Shown piece after piece: positions 1 to 8,140 of a DNA stretch of 64,000 nt. Every line of letters starts with the position of its first letter. The stretch's first letter is position 1. Origin of the DNA: Bacillus spongiae (GTDB taxonomy: Bacteria > Bacillota > Bacilli > Bacillales > Bacillaceae_K); the NCBI RefSeq assembly GCF_037120725.1, contig NZ_JBBAXC010000001.1:248001-312000 (forward strand), given 5' to 3'. A model generated the notes under the pieces. It saw nothing but the letters and a program-made list of their open reading frames with translations. It was not told the origin of the DNA and ran no database searches. The position numbers and the translations under genes are program-made.

Positions 1-36
1 AAGATTTCAGTGTTAGATGATAAGAAAATAGGGTGA
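1..36 (+). CDS. 3' tail of an upstream gene (partial, unidentified)
   Basis: From base 1 one frame reads about eleven codons and ends at a TGA at 34-36, just before a strong terminator. In Bacillus comC or a neighbouring gene precedes spoIIB, but this tail is too short to identify. Other frames also stop nearby, so the frame itself is a guess. Confidence 0.25.
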   Translation, partial: KISVLDDKKIG

Positions 37-55
37 AAATTGACGAACGCTTTAT

Positions 56-90
56 GGACAAGACGACAAAAGTCTTGTCCCTTTTTATTT
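56..90 (+). terminator. Rho-independent terminator before spoIIB
   Basis: A 9-bp perfect stem (GGACAAGAC at 56-64 with GTCTTGTCC at 72-80) is followed by CTTTTTATTT. It ends the upstream transcript and separates it from spoIIB. Confidence 0.85.
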
Positions 91-132
91 TCGATATGGT
101 AGCATGAAGACAATCAGGGGAGGGGGAAAGAG

Positions 133-1089
133 ATGCAATCGAAAAACAAAAAAATGACGATAAAAATCAATGGGAAAGATAAATCGTACAAAGAAAACCT
201 TCCTGTTCATAATTGGCAGTCTACCCAACAGCAAACCGCTGCGGCAGAGGAGACGGATGAATTAACTGACTCAAAGGAATTCAGCTCAAAAACAAAAAAA
301 TCCCCACCAGCTTATAATAAAATTCACTATATAAAAGGGAATAATAACCGAATTCGGCGCTCTTTTACTCCCAATAATAAAGGTTGGCTAAAAGTGTTAA
401 TGCCAATTATTACGGCGGTTGTTGTTGGGCTTTTTTTAGGAATACTTTTGCTAAAAGTTGTTGAAAATGAAGGTGGAAATACCGATGGTGTTCCATTAAA
501 GGATGCTACGCTATCCCAAGCATCAAGTGATACTTATAATTTGAATGAACAAACCTTTCAAGTTATCCAAGGTGGTGCTTTTACTACTGAGGATCAAGCG
601 AATCAAATGGTCAGTTCAAATGTTCAAAAGGGGTATCCGTCAATCATGATTGAACAAGATAATAAATATTTAGTGTTAGTAGGAATTGGTGAGAAAGCTA
701 ATAGTTTAATAGACTTAGATAAATATTATGAGGAGAAAAATGTAGAAACGTTCAAGAAGGCGTTAACAATAAACGGAAAAGCGGTTTCAGTTACGCAAGA
801 AGAAGTAGGTTTTTTAGGAGAAGCAAATACAATCTTTAATGAAATACTTGCACTTGTTAAATCAGAAGGAAATAGTAGTAGTGACACAACGATTGTGTCC
901 TCCTTAAAGGAGCGATTAAAAACAATAGAGAGCACAACAGTCACGTCCCCAATTATAGCCAATTTACAAAAAGAATTAGGCGATACAATGGTTGCTTTAG
1001 AGGCGTTTATTTCTTCAAATAAACAATCAGATTACTTGTTGCTTCAACAACACCTCTTAAATTTCTACAAGCTATTAAATGAACTATAA
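133..1089 (+). CDS. spoIIB: SpoIIB-like SPOR-domain sporulation protein
   Basis: A 318-residue bitopic membrane protein. It has a basic, low-complexity cytoplasmic N-terminus (about 1-85), one membrane segment near 87-108 (WLKVLMPIITAVVVGLFLG), and a C-terminal part with a SPOR-type peptidoglycan-binding fold around 138-210 (FQVIQGGAFTTEDQANQM). In B. subtilis SpoIIB is a 332-residue protein that helps localise septal-thinning and engulfment factors at the sporulation septum, and its gene lies directly upstream of maf, as here. The ATG at 133 follows a purine-rich GGGGAGGGGG site at 117-126. The assignment rests on synteny plus architecture. The sequence diverges quickly in this family, so the membrane-plus-SPOR layout is surer than any detailed role. 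Confidence 0.82.
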   Translation: MQSKNKKMTIKINGKDKSYKENLPVHNWQSTQQQTAAAEETDELTDSKEFSSKTKKSPPAYNKIHYIKGNNNRIRRSFTPNNKGWLKVLMPIITAVVVGLFLGILLLKVVENEGGNTDGVPLKDATLSQASSDTYNLNEQTFQVIQGGAFTTEDQANQMVSSNVQKGYPSIMIEQDNKYLVLVGIGEKANSLIDLDKYYEEKNVETFKKALTINGKAVSVTQEEVGFLGEANTIFNEILALVKSEGNSSSDTTIVSSLKERLKTIESTTVTSPIIANLQKELGDTMVALEAFISSNKQSDYLLLQQHLLNFYKLLNEL

Positions 1090-1234
1090 TCAAGTGTTAT
1101 AAATAAATGGAATGAGGCAGGCAGGTAGAAATTTTTCTACCTGTTTTTTGTATTGGTAATTGTTAATTAAGTAAATATTTGTTAGGATGTGAGTGTATCT
1201 CCCTCTCAACTATACGAAAGTTAGGTGAATTATT

Positions 1235-1804
1235 GTGAATAAACCTCTCATACTTGCTTCAAGTTCTCCTCGTAGAAAAGATCTACTAAATCAACTTCAA
1301 TTGCCATTCTCCATCTATACGAGCAATGTAGAAGAATTAATCCCAGACAAGTTTTCACCAGAAAGAGCGGTTGTTTATTTAGCAGCGAAGAAAGCGAAAG
1401 CAATCAGTCAACAGTATCCTGCCTCTGTTGTGATTGGTGCAGATACGATGGTTGTATCTGAAGGAATAATCTTAGGGAAACCTAAAAGTAAAGATGAAGC
1501 CTTTTCAACATTAAAATCGTTATCTGGAAAAGTGCATGAAGTGTTAACGGGCGTATCTGTTCAAGAGAATCAAATCGAAAAAAATTTTTTCGAAAAAACA
1601 ATCGTCACTTTTAATGAGCTAACTGATGATGAAATCCTCCGTTATATCGAAAGTGGAGAACCTTTTGATAAAGCAGGAAGCTATGGAATTCAAGGTTTAG
1701 GTGCTGTTTTTGTCAAAAAAATAGAAGGGGATTATTTTTCTGTTGTAGGACTTCCCATATCAAAACTCTATCGCACATTAAAGGAGATAGGCGCCATCAG
1801 GTAA
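1235..1804 (+). CDS. maf: Maf-type nucleoside triphosphate pyrophosphatase
   Basis: A complete 189-residue Maf protein. The N-terminal LASSSPRRKDLL (about 6-17) is the nucleotide-binding signature. GADTMVV (about 68-74), LGKPKS and the late KAGSYGIQG stretch are further family blocks. Maf proteins hydrolyse non-canonical or modified NTPs such as dTTP, UTP or m5U/pseudo-U triphosphates to the monophosphate, and in Bacillus have been linked to septum formation. Translation starts at GTG 1235 after a modest TTAGGTGA site. It lies between spoIIB and radC, as in B. subtilis, and only 28 bp separate its stop from radC, so the two are probably co-transcribed. Confidence 0.95.
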   Translation: MNKPLILASSSPRRKDLLNQLQLPFSIYTSNVEELIPDKFSPERAVVYLAAKKAKAISQQYPASVVIGADTMVVSEGIILGKPKSKDEAFSTLKSLSGKVHEVLTGVSVQENQIEKNFFEKTIVTFNELTDDEILRYIESGEPFDKAGSYGIQGLGAVFVKKIEGDYFSVVGLPISKLYRTLKEIGAIR

Positions 1805-1832
1805 CTCTTAAAGTGAGCGTAGGAGGAAAGTA

Positions 1833-2378
1833 ATGTCACCGAAATTAATGATTCGAGATGTCCCTCAAGATGAAAGGCCTCGGGAGAGATTAAGATCGAG
1901 TGGAGCTGCTAGTTTATCAAACCAAGAATTATTTGCCATCGTATTGCGGACTGGAACGAAAGACGGATCCGCGATTGAGCTTGCGAACGAGTTATTAAAA
2001 AGCTTTGATGGCTTGAGAATGTTAAAGGATGCTTCTTTAGAAGAAATTACATCCATCAAAGGAATAGGTTCAGCAAAAGCAATTCAAATATTGGCGGCTG
2101 TAGAAATTGGTCGAAGAGTTAGTAATGTAATGTATGGGGACCGCTATGTTATTCGTTCACCTAAAGATGGGGCTAACTATGTAATGAATGAAATGCGATT
2201 CCTTTCACAGGAGCATTTTGTTTGCCTATATTTAAATACGAAGAATCAAGTCCTCCATAAGCAAACCATTTTCATCGGAAGTTTGAATACTTCTATTGTA
2301 CATCCTAGAGAAATCTATAAGGAAGCTTTCAGAAGATCAGCTGCTTCTATTATTTGTATTCATAATCACCCTAGCGGT
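1833..2378 (+). CDS. radC: radC exon 1 (RadC/JAMM-domain protein, interrupted by a group II intron)
   Basis: The first 182 codons of RadC. It begins with the helix-hairpin-helix part (SLEEITSIKGIGSAKAIQILAAVEIGRR, about 69-96) and runs into the MPN+/JAMM domain, ending in HNHPSG. The reading frame then enters the intron and stops at TAA 2397-2399, so an unspliced transcript would give a 188-residue product without the last JAMM aspartate. After removal of 2379-4539 the frame continues as [13 protein letters not shown], restoring HxHPSGDPTPS and a 228-residue protein close to the usual length (231 in B. subtilis). The intron sits between codons (phase 0). The start is ATG 1833 after AGGAGGAAAG. 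RadC's biochemical role is unsettled; despite its name it is not an established DNA repair enzyme. Downstream lies the mre operon. Confidence 0.93.
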
Positions 2379-2927
2379 GTGCGCCTGTACGGTGTGTAAT
2401 TTTAGTGATTTTCATAAATCTAGAACTCCTTACGATGTTCTATGGTCAGCATCTTACCTTTAGGAGAAATCTAATGAAGGGAAAAGAGCATGATGTGAAA
2501 AGGAGAAAAGACGACAAAGCTATCTACCGTCGAGTCAGTTCTTCAGACCAAGTGATGGATGGTAAAAGCTACACTGCTTGAATCCTAGGCGAATGGGTGA
2601 TGGGGACGCCGTTGCCTACGATAGCTAATAGGCAATGAGGACATAATGGGAGACGGTATTGTCGCTTCCTGCCCATAGTAAGGTATGTCCACCAATTCTC
2701 TGTTTGAGAAAACCGTCGAAAAGGGTACCTAATCATCACATATCTAAAATTATGTCATAATGCAGGGATTGCCTAAGTGCAAGAGCCAATAGGCTATTAG
2801 ACAAAGGTCTCTGAAAATTGCATATGGTAACGGAGTCTTCATAGTACTCTACGTTTGCTTGTAATGAGTATAGCAAGGGGAAGGGAGACAGGTTGGTTTT
2901 AACGTCAACGAGAAAGGAGTCATGATT

Positions 2928-4274
2928 ATGGCATCAAATCCATTTCAACAGTTGGCCGTTATAAGGAAAGCTTCTCAAAAAGGATATACCATTACGGATT
3001 GTTATCGTCTTATGTATAAAAAAGAGTTGTGGATGAAAGCATACGCAAAGCTATCCCCGAATGCAGAGAAATTATCCAAGGGAGAGCCAGAAGAAAGAAT
3101 CGATAGCAGTGGCATGCAGGATATAAATGAAATCATTAACCATCTAAAAACGGAGAGGTTTCGCTTTGTAACAGGAGAAAGAGTTAGAACTAATGTGCGA
3201 AAGAAGGATGTATTTTTCTCTGAACAGAAAAATAGGTTAGTACAAGAAGTGATGAGAATGATATTAGAAAGTGTATTTGAACCAACATTCTCAAATAATT
3301 CACATGGCTTCCGAGAAGGTAGAGATAATCATACAGCGTTATCTCAAATCCAAAAGACTTGGACAATGGTAACGTGGTGTATTGAGGGCAAAATCAAAGG
3401 ATTGTTTGATCACTCTATGTTAATCTATCTAATCTCAAAAAAAATAAATGACCGTCGTTTTCTACTCCTGATTCACAATGCCCTTACTTGTGGAGTTATA
3501 GAGAATTGGAATGATAGTGGTACATCACAAGTAGGAAACATCTCTCCAATACTAGCTAATATCTATCTTCATGAATTTGATTCGTTTATAGACAAGCAAA
3601 TAAAATTTTCCAACTGTAATCGGGTAGGTCAAAAGTATCAAAAGATAAAGTTTATCCGATATGTTGATGACTTTGTTATAGGCATTTCAGGGTCGAAGAA
3701 ATGTGCATTATGGGTAAAAGAAGAAATTTCTTGTTTCCTTAAAAAGGAACTTCGCCTGCAATTAAGAACGGATAGGGCAATCATTACCCATCTAGAAAAA
3801 CCAGTTCCTTTTCTTGGATACCAATTTCGCAGAAGGAAAAGAGAAAAGAATAATGTTAATTTCCGCAATCAGCTCCGAAATCCTATTGTATTGGAAATTC
3901 CCAAAAGGAAAATAAAAGCGTTTGCCGTAAATCATGGGTATGGAAACTTAAATGACTTTACATTTGTACATCGAGCGAATTTAATGAACCATTCGGAGGT
4001 AGACATTTTGACTACTTATAACAGAGAGCTTAGAGGGATTGCGAATTACTATATGCTAGCAAATAATTATCAACACCTTGAAAAATTATTTAATTTAGCT
4101 CAAAGTAGTTTTATTAAAACCATTGCCAATAAACGTAAGAGTACCTTTAAAAAAGTTATCTTAAGTATGCGGAAACCGAAACAAGGATACTTAAGTATTT
4201 TGGGGAAAGATAAACAAGGTAATGAACAACTTTCTTTTTTTGTGAAACTTAATGACCTTCAAGGTAGGAAGTGA
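2928..4274 (+). CDS. ltrA-like: degenerate group II intron-encoded protein (RT-inactive, maturase domain kept)
   Basis: A 448-residue homologue of LtrA-type proteins; similarity begins at once (NPFQQLAVIRKASQKG). It keeps SHGFREGRDNHTAL, the ILANIYLHEFD block, YVDDFVIG (catalytic motif C, about 245-252), FLGYQFRRR, and the X/maturase region TTYNRELRGIANYYMLANN (about 362-380). Three RT blocks are damaged. The motif A consensus EGDIKGFFD reads EGKIKGLFD, with lysine at 155 in place of the catalytic aspartate. The motif B consensus TPQGG reads TSQVG. The RT-1 region normally reading KRPLGIPT is unrecognisable (about 90-104). The usual 50 or so residues between the LHE(F/L)D block and YADD are mostly missing. 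There is no HNH endonuclease. The frame nevertheless stays open. I chose ATG 2928 because AAAGGAG at 2913-2919 is well spaced from it; ATG 2922 is the alternative. It probably helps splice its host intron and is unlikely to support retromobility. Confidence 0.9.
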   Translation: MASNPFQQLAVIRKASQKGYTITDCYRLMYKKELWMKAYAKLSPNAEKLSKGEPEERIDSSGMQDINEIINHLKTERFRFVTGERVRTNVRKKDVFFSEQKNRLVQEVMRMILESVFEPTFSNNSHGFREGRDNHTALSQIQKTWTMVTWCIEGKIKGLFDHSMLIYLISKKINDRRFLLLIHNALTCGVIENWNDSGTSQVGNISPILANIYLHEFDSFIDKQIKFSNCNRVGQKYQKIKFIRYVDDFVIGISGSKKCALWVKEEISCFLKKELRLQLRTDRAIITHLEKPVPFLGYQFRRRKREKNNVNFRNQLRNPIVLEIPKRKIKAFAVNHGYGNLNDFTFVHRANLMNHSEVDILTTYNRELRGIANYYMLANNYQHLEKLFNLAQSSFIKTIANKRKSTFKKVILSMRKPKQGYLSILGKDKQGNEQLSFFVKLNDLQGRK

Positions 4275-4444
4275 AATGAGTGATGACAATCAATAAGTGA
4301 AAGGGCCTTTGGGAAATTAAAGTAAAATATGTAGTAAAAAAGTAGTCAGATGGATGATCTTCCAAATATAAGAATAAGCTGATATTTTTCGTTTTAATGG
4401 TATTGAAATTTATTGAGAAGAAAGCATCTGAATAATCAACTGGC

Positions 4445-4478
4445 GAGCCGTATACGCTGAAAGGTGTACGTACGGTTC
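4445..4478 (+). ncRNA. group II intron domain V catalytic hairpin
   Basis: A 34-nt hairpin starting GAGCCGTATACG and ending CGTACGGTTC. It has the AGC-type catalytic triad on the 5' strand, a GAAA tetraloop and an internal bulge in the expected place. The GAGCCGTAT / GTACGGTTC strands pair as in canonical bacterial domain V. It supports an active ribozyme core. Domain VI follows immediately, with the bulged branch-point adenosine at 4533. Confidence 0.92.
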
Positions 4479-4539
4479 TGAGGGGGAGTCTATGAAACCT
4501 GTTTGAGCGATCATTCAAGGCGCATATTCTCTACCCTAC

Positions 4540-4680
4540 GACCCTACTCCTAGTCGTGAAGATATAGAAGTGACAAAGCGTTTAGTCGAATGTGGTAAAA
4601 TAATAGGGATTGAAATACTCGACCATTTAATTATTGGAGAAAAAAATTTCGTAAGCTTAAAGGAAAAAGGGTATTTATGA
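4540..4680 (+). CDS. radC: radC exon 2
   Basis: The last 46 codons of Rad[16 protein letters not shown], then [16 protein letters not shown], ending in SLKEKGYL and TGA at 4678-4680. This exon supplies the serine and aspartate that finish the JAMM zinc site and the C-terminal strands of the domain. It has no start codon or ribosome binding site of its own, so it is translated only from spliced RNA. No frameshift or stop has accumulated in it, which argues that splicing still happens. Confidence 0.92.
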   Translation, partial: DPTPSREDIEVTKRLVECGKIIGIEILDHLIIGEKNFVSLKEKGYL

Positions 4681-4810
4681 TACTATGATTTTAATCCTTG
4701 TTACGCTATAATGAGATTTATGATTTTTCGACATTCACAATAGTTATCAACGTTACACAATTAAACGAACGACCTTAATATAATTCGTATCAGAAAGGGA
4801 GATACAACGA

Positions 4811-5839
4811 ATGTTTGGATTCGGAACTAGAGACTTAGGAATTGATTTAGGGACTGCCAATACTCTTGTATACGTAAAAGGCAAGGGGGTTGTTGTCCGT
4901 GAACCTTCAGTTGTGGCAATTGAAAAAGATTCAAAAGGTATATTAGCGGTAGGAAATGATGCAAAAAATATGATTGGTCGTACGCCTGGAAACATTGTGG
5001 CCCGTCGCCCGATGAAAGAAGGGGTTATTGCTGATTATGATACAACTGCAGCAATGATGAAGTACTATATAAAGCAAGCAACTAGGAATCAAGGTTTATT
5101 TGCTGGAAAGCCGAATGTTATCGTTTGTGTTCCTACTGGAATTACACCTGTTGAAAAGAGAGCTGTTTTAGATGCAACAAAACAAGCAGGTGCACGAGAA
5201 GCAGAAACGATTGAAGAACCATTTGCTGCGGCGATTGGCGCTAACCTTCCAGTGTGGGAGCCGACGGGAAGCATGGTTGTCGATATAGGTGGTGGAACGA
5301 CAGAAGTAGCGATTATTTCGCTAGAAGGAATCGTTGAAAGCCAATCCATTCGAGTTGCTGGTGATAAAATGGATGATGCCATTACAAATTATATTCGAAA
5401 AACCTATAATTTGATGATTGGTGAACGGACTGCAGAAGCGATTAAAATGGAAATAGGATCAGCTGGGCTGCCGGAAGGAATCGAGAATATGCAGATTCGT
5501 GGTCGTGATTTGCTAACAGGTCTTCCTAAAACAATGGACATAACGTCGGAGGAAATTGCAAAGGCTCTGAATGATACCGTGTATGCTATTGTAGAGGCGG
5601 TTAAAAACACACTTGAAAAGACGCCACCTGAGCTAGCTGCTGATATAATGGATCGCGGAATTGTCCTAACAGGTGGTGGGGCATTACTCCGTAATTTGGA
5701 CAAAGTTATCTCAAAGGAAACACATATGCCAGTGATGATTGCTGAAGATCCACTAGATTGTGTAGCTATTGGGACAGGAAAAGCACTGGATCATTTTGAT
5801 TTAATCAAAAAAAGATCAAAAGGTTCAGCTAAATCATAA
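4811..5839 (+). CDS. mreB: rod-shape-determining actin homologue MreB
   Basis: 342 residues with the actin-fold blocks [18 protein letters not shown] (phosphate 1, about 4-21), [13 protein letters not shown] (phosphate 2, about 157-169) and [10 protein letters not shown] (adenosine motif, about 287-296). MreB polymerises with ATP under the membrane and guides the elongasome that inserts lateral-wall peptidoglycan. The N-terminal MFGFGTRDL can act as a membrane-contacting segment. It starts at ATG 4811 after GAAAGGGAGA and is the first gene of mreB-mreC-mreD-minC-minD. Nothing in it departs from the family. Confidence 0.97.
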   Translation: MFGFGTRDLGIDLGTANTLVYVKGKGVVVREPSVVAIEKDSKGILAVGNDAKNMIGRTPGNIVARRPMKEGVIADYDTTAAMMKYYIKQATRNQGLFAGKPNVIVCVPTGITPVEKRAVLDATKQAGAREAETIEEPFAAAIGANLPVWEPTGSMVVDIGGGTTEVAIISLEGIVESQSIRVAGDKMDDAITNYIRKTYNLMIGERTAEAIKMEIGSAGLPEGIENMQIRGRDLLTGLPKTMDITSEEIAKALNDTVYAIVEAVKNTLEKTPPELAADIMDRGIVLTGGGALLRNLDKVISKETHMPVMIAEDPLDCVAIGTGKALDHFDLIKKRSKGSAKS

Positions 5840-5857
5840 AATTGAGGTGTAATCATC

Positions 5858-6868
5858 GTGCCACCGTTTTTTCGTAATAAGCGCTTGATCATGCTACTTG
5901 CTAGTATAATTCTACTTGTGGCATTAATTGGATTTTCTTTAAGGGACCGGGAAAACATTCCTTGGCCTGAGCAGTTTGTAAAAGATATTGTTGGTTTTGG
6001 ACAAATGATTGTTTCGAAGCCCGCTTCCTATGTAGCGGGCTTCTTTGAAGATGCGAAGGAGCTTCAAAATACGTATAAGGAAAATCAAAAGCTGAAAGCT
6101 CGGTTAGAGGAATTAGCTTCATTAGAAACCGATTTAAAAGATAAAGTAGACGAGAATGAAGAACTTCGAAGAATATTAAATATTCAAGAGAATCTTAGAG
6201 AATATGATTCCGTCCATGCAACTGTAGTAAAGCGAAACCCTGACCAATGGGAAGAGATAATAACCATTGATAAGGGGTCGGAACATGGGATAGAAAAAAA
6301 CATGGCTATTCGCACGTCGCAAGGGTTGATAGGAAAAGTAAAGGATGTTAATACTTTCTCTTCTACTGTTGAACTATTAACGTCTTCTAGCATATCAAAT
6401 CGCGTACACGCACTGGTCCAAGGCGCCCCAATTGAAACAGAAGAGCAAGAAGGTGTAGATGAACCAGGAGATGTGAATGAGCAAGAAGAAGCAGGTGAAT
6501 CAGGCGATGTGAGCGAGCAAGAAAATGCGGGCGAACGAGAAGATACGGAAGCTTCAGCGAGCACGGGTGAAAATATTTATGGTGTAGTAGATGGATTTGA
6601 TGAGGAAAAGCAAATGACGAGGCTTTCACTTAAAAATATTCCTTATGATAGAGAACTAGAAAAGGGACAGCTGGTGATAACATCAGGTTTAGGTGGTGTA
6701 TTCCCGAAAGGGTTACTTATAGGTGAAATATCAGAGGTTATTATTGGAGAGCATGGCCTCACGAAGACAGCCTATATAAAACCAGCAGCTGACTTTTATG
6801 AATTGGAGCATGTTTTTGTTGTTAAAAGAAAAATTGTAGGTCCAGACTTGGAGGAGATAGAAGAATGA
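5858..6868 (+). CDS. mreC: rod-shape-determining protein MreC with an acidic insert
   Basis: A 336-residue bitopic protein with a cytoplasmic start, a membrane helix near 9-26 (RLIMLLASIILLVALIGF), a coiled coil about 65-112, and the two beta-barrel lobes of MreC. It bridges MreB/MreD to penicillin-binding proteins outside the membrane. The family is usually about 290 residues in Bacillus. The extra length is a roughly 45-residue Glu/Gly/Ser-rich stretch (about 192-238, nucleotides 6431-6571) holding imperfect repeats such as EPGDVNEQEEAGESGDVSEQ between the two lobes. Translation starts at GTG 5858 after TTGAGGTG. Its TGA overlaps the mreD ATG (ATGA), so the two are coupled. Confidence 0.95.
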   Translation: MPPFFRNKRLIMLLASIILLVALIGFSLRDRENIPWPEQFVKDIVGFGQMIVSKPASYVAGFFEDAKELQNTYKENQKLKARLEELASLETDLKDKVDENEELRRILNIQENLREYDSVHATVVKRNPDQWEEIITIDKGSEHGIEKNMAIRTSQGLIGKVKDVNTFSSTVELLTSSSISNRVHALVQGAPIETEEQEGVDEPGDVNEQEEAGESGDVSEQENAGEREDTEASASTGENIYGVVDGFDEEKQMTRLSLKNIPYDRELEKGQLVITSGLGGVFPKGLLIGEISEVIIGEHGLTKTAYIKPAADFYELEHVFVVKRKIVGPDLEEIEE

Positions 6869-7383
6869 TGAAGTTTCTTCTACCAATCGTTGTGACCTTG
6901 GTTTTTTATAGTGAAAGTATATTTGTTATGTTATTTCCACCAGAATTATTTGGAAAGCACACTATAGTTGTTCCTCATTTCTTATTGCTGCTTCTATGTT
7001 TTATAGGGATTTATTTAGGGAAAAAGACAGCACTTATTTATGCGGTTATTTTTGGCCTATTATTTGATTTGTATTACACCGGGATTTTCGGAGTTTATTT
7101 ATATTTATTTCCTATCATGGTTTTTTTGGTCATTCAGATTATGAGGGTGGTTAATGCAAATGTTTTTGTTTCGTCAGCTGTTAGTTTATTGGCAATGACA
7201 ATGACGGAGTTTGCTGTGTTCTTCCTTTATTTACTTCTTCAAAAAACAGGTTTTACCGTTAACCAGTTTATTGAATGGCGACTATTTCCAACTTTATTGG
7301 TCAATGCTGCTGCATTATTAGTGTTTAGTTATCCAACGAAAGTTCTTCTATTTAAAGTGAAAAAACACATGAACAATGAGTAA
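6865..7383 (+). CDS. mreD: rod-shape-determining membrane protein MreD
   Basis: 172 residues, almost entirely hydrophobic, with about five or six membrane segments. Examples are LLPIVVTLVFYSESIFVML (about 4-22) and FLLLLLCFIGIYLG (about 38-51). Its size and position between mreC and minC fit MreD (172 residues in B. subtilis), a membrane partner of MreC in the elongasome. The start overlaps the mreC stop; ATG 6865 and ATG 6868 are both possible. Confidence 0.92.
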   Translation: MMKFLLPIVVTLVFYSESIFVMLFPPELFGKHTIVVPHFLLLLLCFIGIYLGKKTALIYAVIFGLLFDLYYTGIFGVYLYLFPIMVFLVIQIMRVVNANVFVSSAVSLLAMTMTEFAVFFLYLLLQKTGFTVNQFIEWRLFPTLLVNAAALLVFSYPTKVLLFKVKKHMNNE

Positions 7384-7461
7384 GAGAGTATTTTTATTGA
7401 TAAAAGAGGAATTTCATTTGCATTTGTCGAATTAAAAGACGACTGAGGTGAATTTTGCGTC

Positions 7462-8139
7462 ATGAAAAAAAAACAAAATGTTATGATAAAAGGAACTAAA
7501 GATGGATTAACACTGCACTTAAATGATTTATGCTCTTTTGAAGAGTTAAAAAAAGAACTAGATATGAAACTTTCGGCTCATTATCATGATAATGAGTCTG
7601 CTCCGTTAATATCTGTTAATATTCAAACAGGTAATCGTTATGTAACTAAAGAACAGCAAGAGGAATTAAAGGATATCGTCCGCAAAAAGAGAAAGTTGGT
7701 AGTTGGCGAAGTGACGAGTAATGTCCTTACAAAGGAAGAAGTTCAAAAGGCGAAAGAGGAAGAAGAAATTACCTCGATTGTAGGAATTGTCCGCTCTGGA
7801 CAAATAGTGGAGGTTCCAGGAGATTTACTATTGATAGGCGATGTTAATCCAGGAGGAACAATATTGGCATCGGGCAATATATTTGTTATGGGGGCATTAA
7901 AGGGAATTGCCCATGCTGGGTATAAAGGAAATCAAGATAGTGTAATCGTGGCTTCAAAAATGATTCCTGCCCAGTTGAGGATAGCTGATTGTTTAAATCG
8001 AGCACCTGACTACTTAGATGAAGAAGGACATGAGATGGAATGTGCTTACATAGATCAAAGCGATCAAATTATCATCGATCGTCTTCAAGTATTAAAACAT
8101 ATTAGACCAGAGATTACTAGTTTTAAAGGGGGGCGTTAA
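7462..8139 (+). CDS. minC: septum site-determining protein MinC
   Basis: 225 residues (226 in B. subtilis). The N-terminal FtsZ-inhibiting domain (about 1-100) starts with VMIKGTKDGLTLHLND. The C-terminal right-handed beta-helix that binds MinD and forms dimers has GDVNPGGTILASGNIFVMGALKGIAHAG-type turns (about 127-155). MinC stops FtsZ rings forming near the poles. It follows mreD by 78 bp and is separated from minD by one base, so minCD are translated together. Confidence 0.96.
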   Translation: MKKKQNVMIKGTKDGLTLHLNDLCSFEELKKELDMKLSAHYHDNESAPLISVNIQTGNRYVTKEQQEELKDIVRKKRKLVVGEVTSNVLTKEEVQKAKEEEEITSIVGIVRSGQIVEVPGDLLLIGDVNPGGTILASGNIFVMGALKGIAHAGYKGNQDSVIVASKMIPAQLRIADCLNRAPDYLDEEGHEMECAYIDQSDQIIIDRLQVLKHIRPEITSFKGGR

Positions 8140-8140
8140 C

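Larger units (their letters stand above)
2379..4539 (+). mobile_element. group II intron inserted in radC
   Basis: The 2161-nt element starts with GTGCGCC, the usual 5' boundary motif of bacterial group II introns. It ends with a domain VI helix whose 3' strand (CTCT-A-CCCT) carries a bulged adenosine at 4533, seven nucleotides from the terminal AC. A 34-nt domain V is at 4445-4478. An open reading frame for a maturase-like protein fills the middle. Precise removal joins GGT to GAC in the RadC motif HNHPSG|DPTPS, which fixes both boundaries independently of the RNA motifs. The 5' part (2379-2921) has no coding potential and should be domains I-III. The intron-encoded protein has no C-terminal endonuclease domain, and the ribozyme belongs to the lineage with EBS1/EBS2 recognition rather than clearly to the IIC attC/terminator type, though I cannot fold it here. 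Confidence 0.95.

Noticed and set aside
4249-4518. Minus-strand frame of 89 codons at the 3' end of the intron
   Set aside because: It runs antisense through the intron's non-coding 3' part and domain V, with no binding site or family resemblance.
1833-4680. radC as a broken pseudogene with a premature stop
   Set aside because: The stop lies inside a group II intron with precise boundaries; removing it restores a full-length, in-frame RadC.
6184-6629. Minus-strand frames rich in Ser/Pro or His/Leu opposite mreC
   Set aside because: They are products of the acidic repeat insert read backwards.
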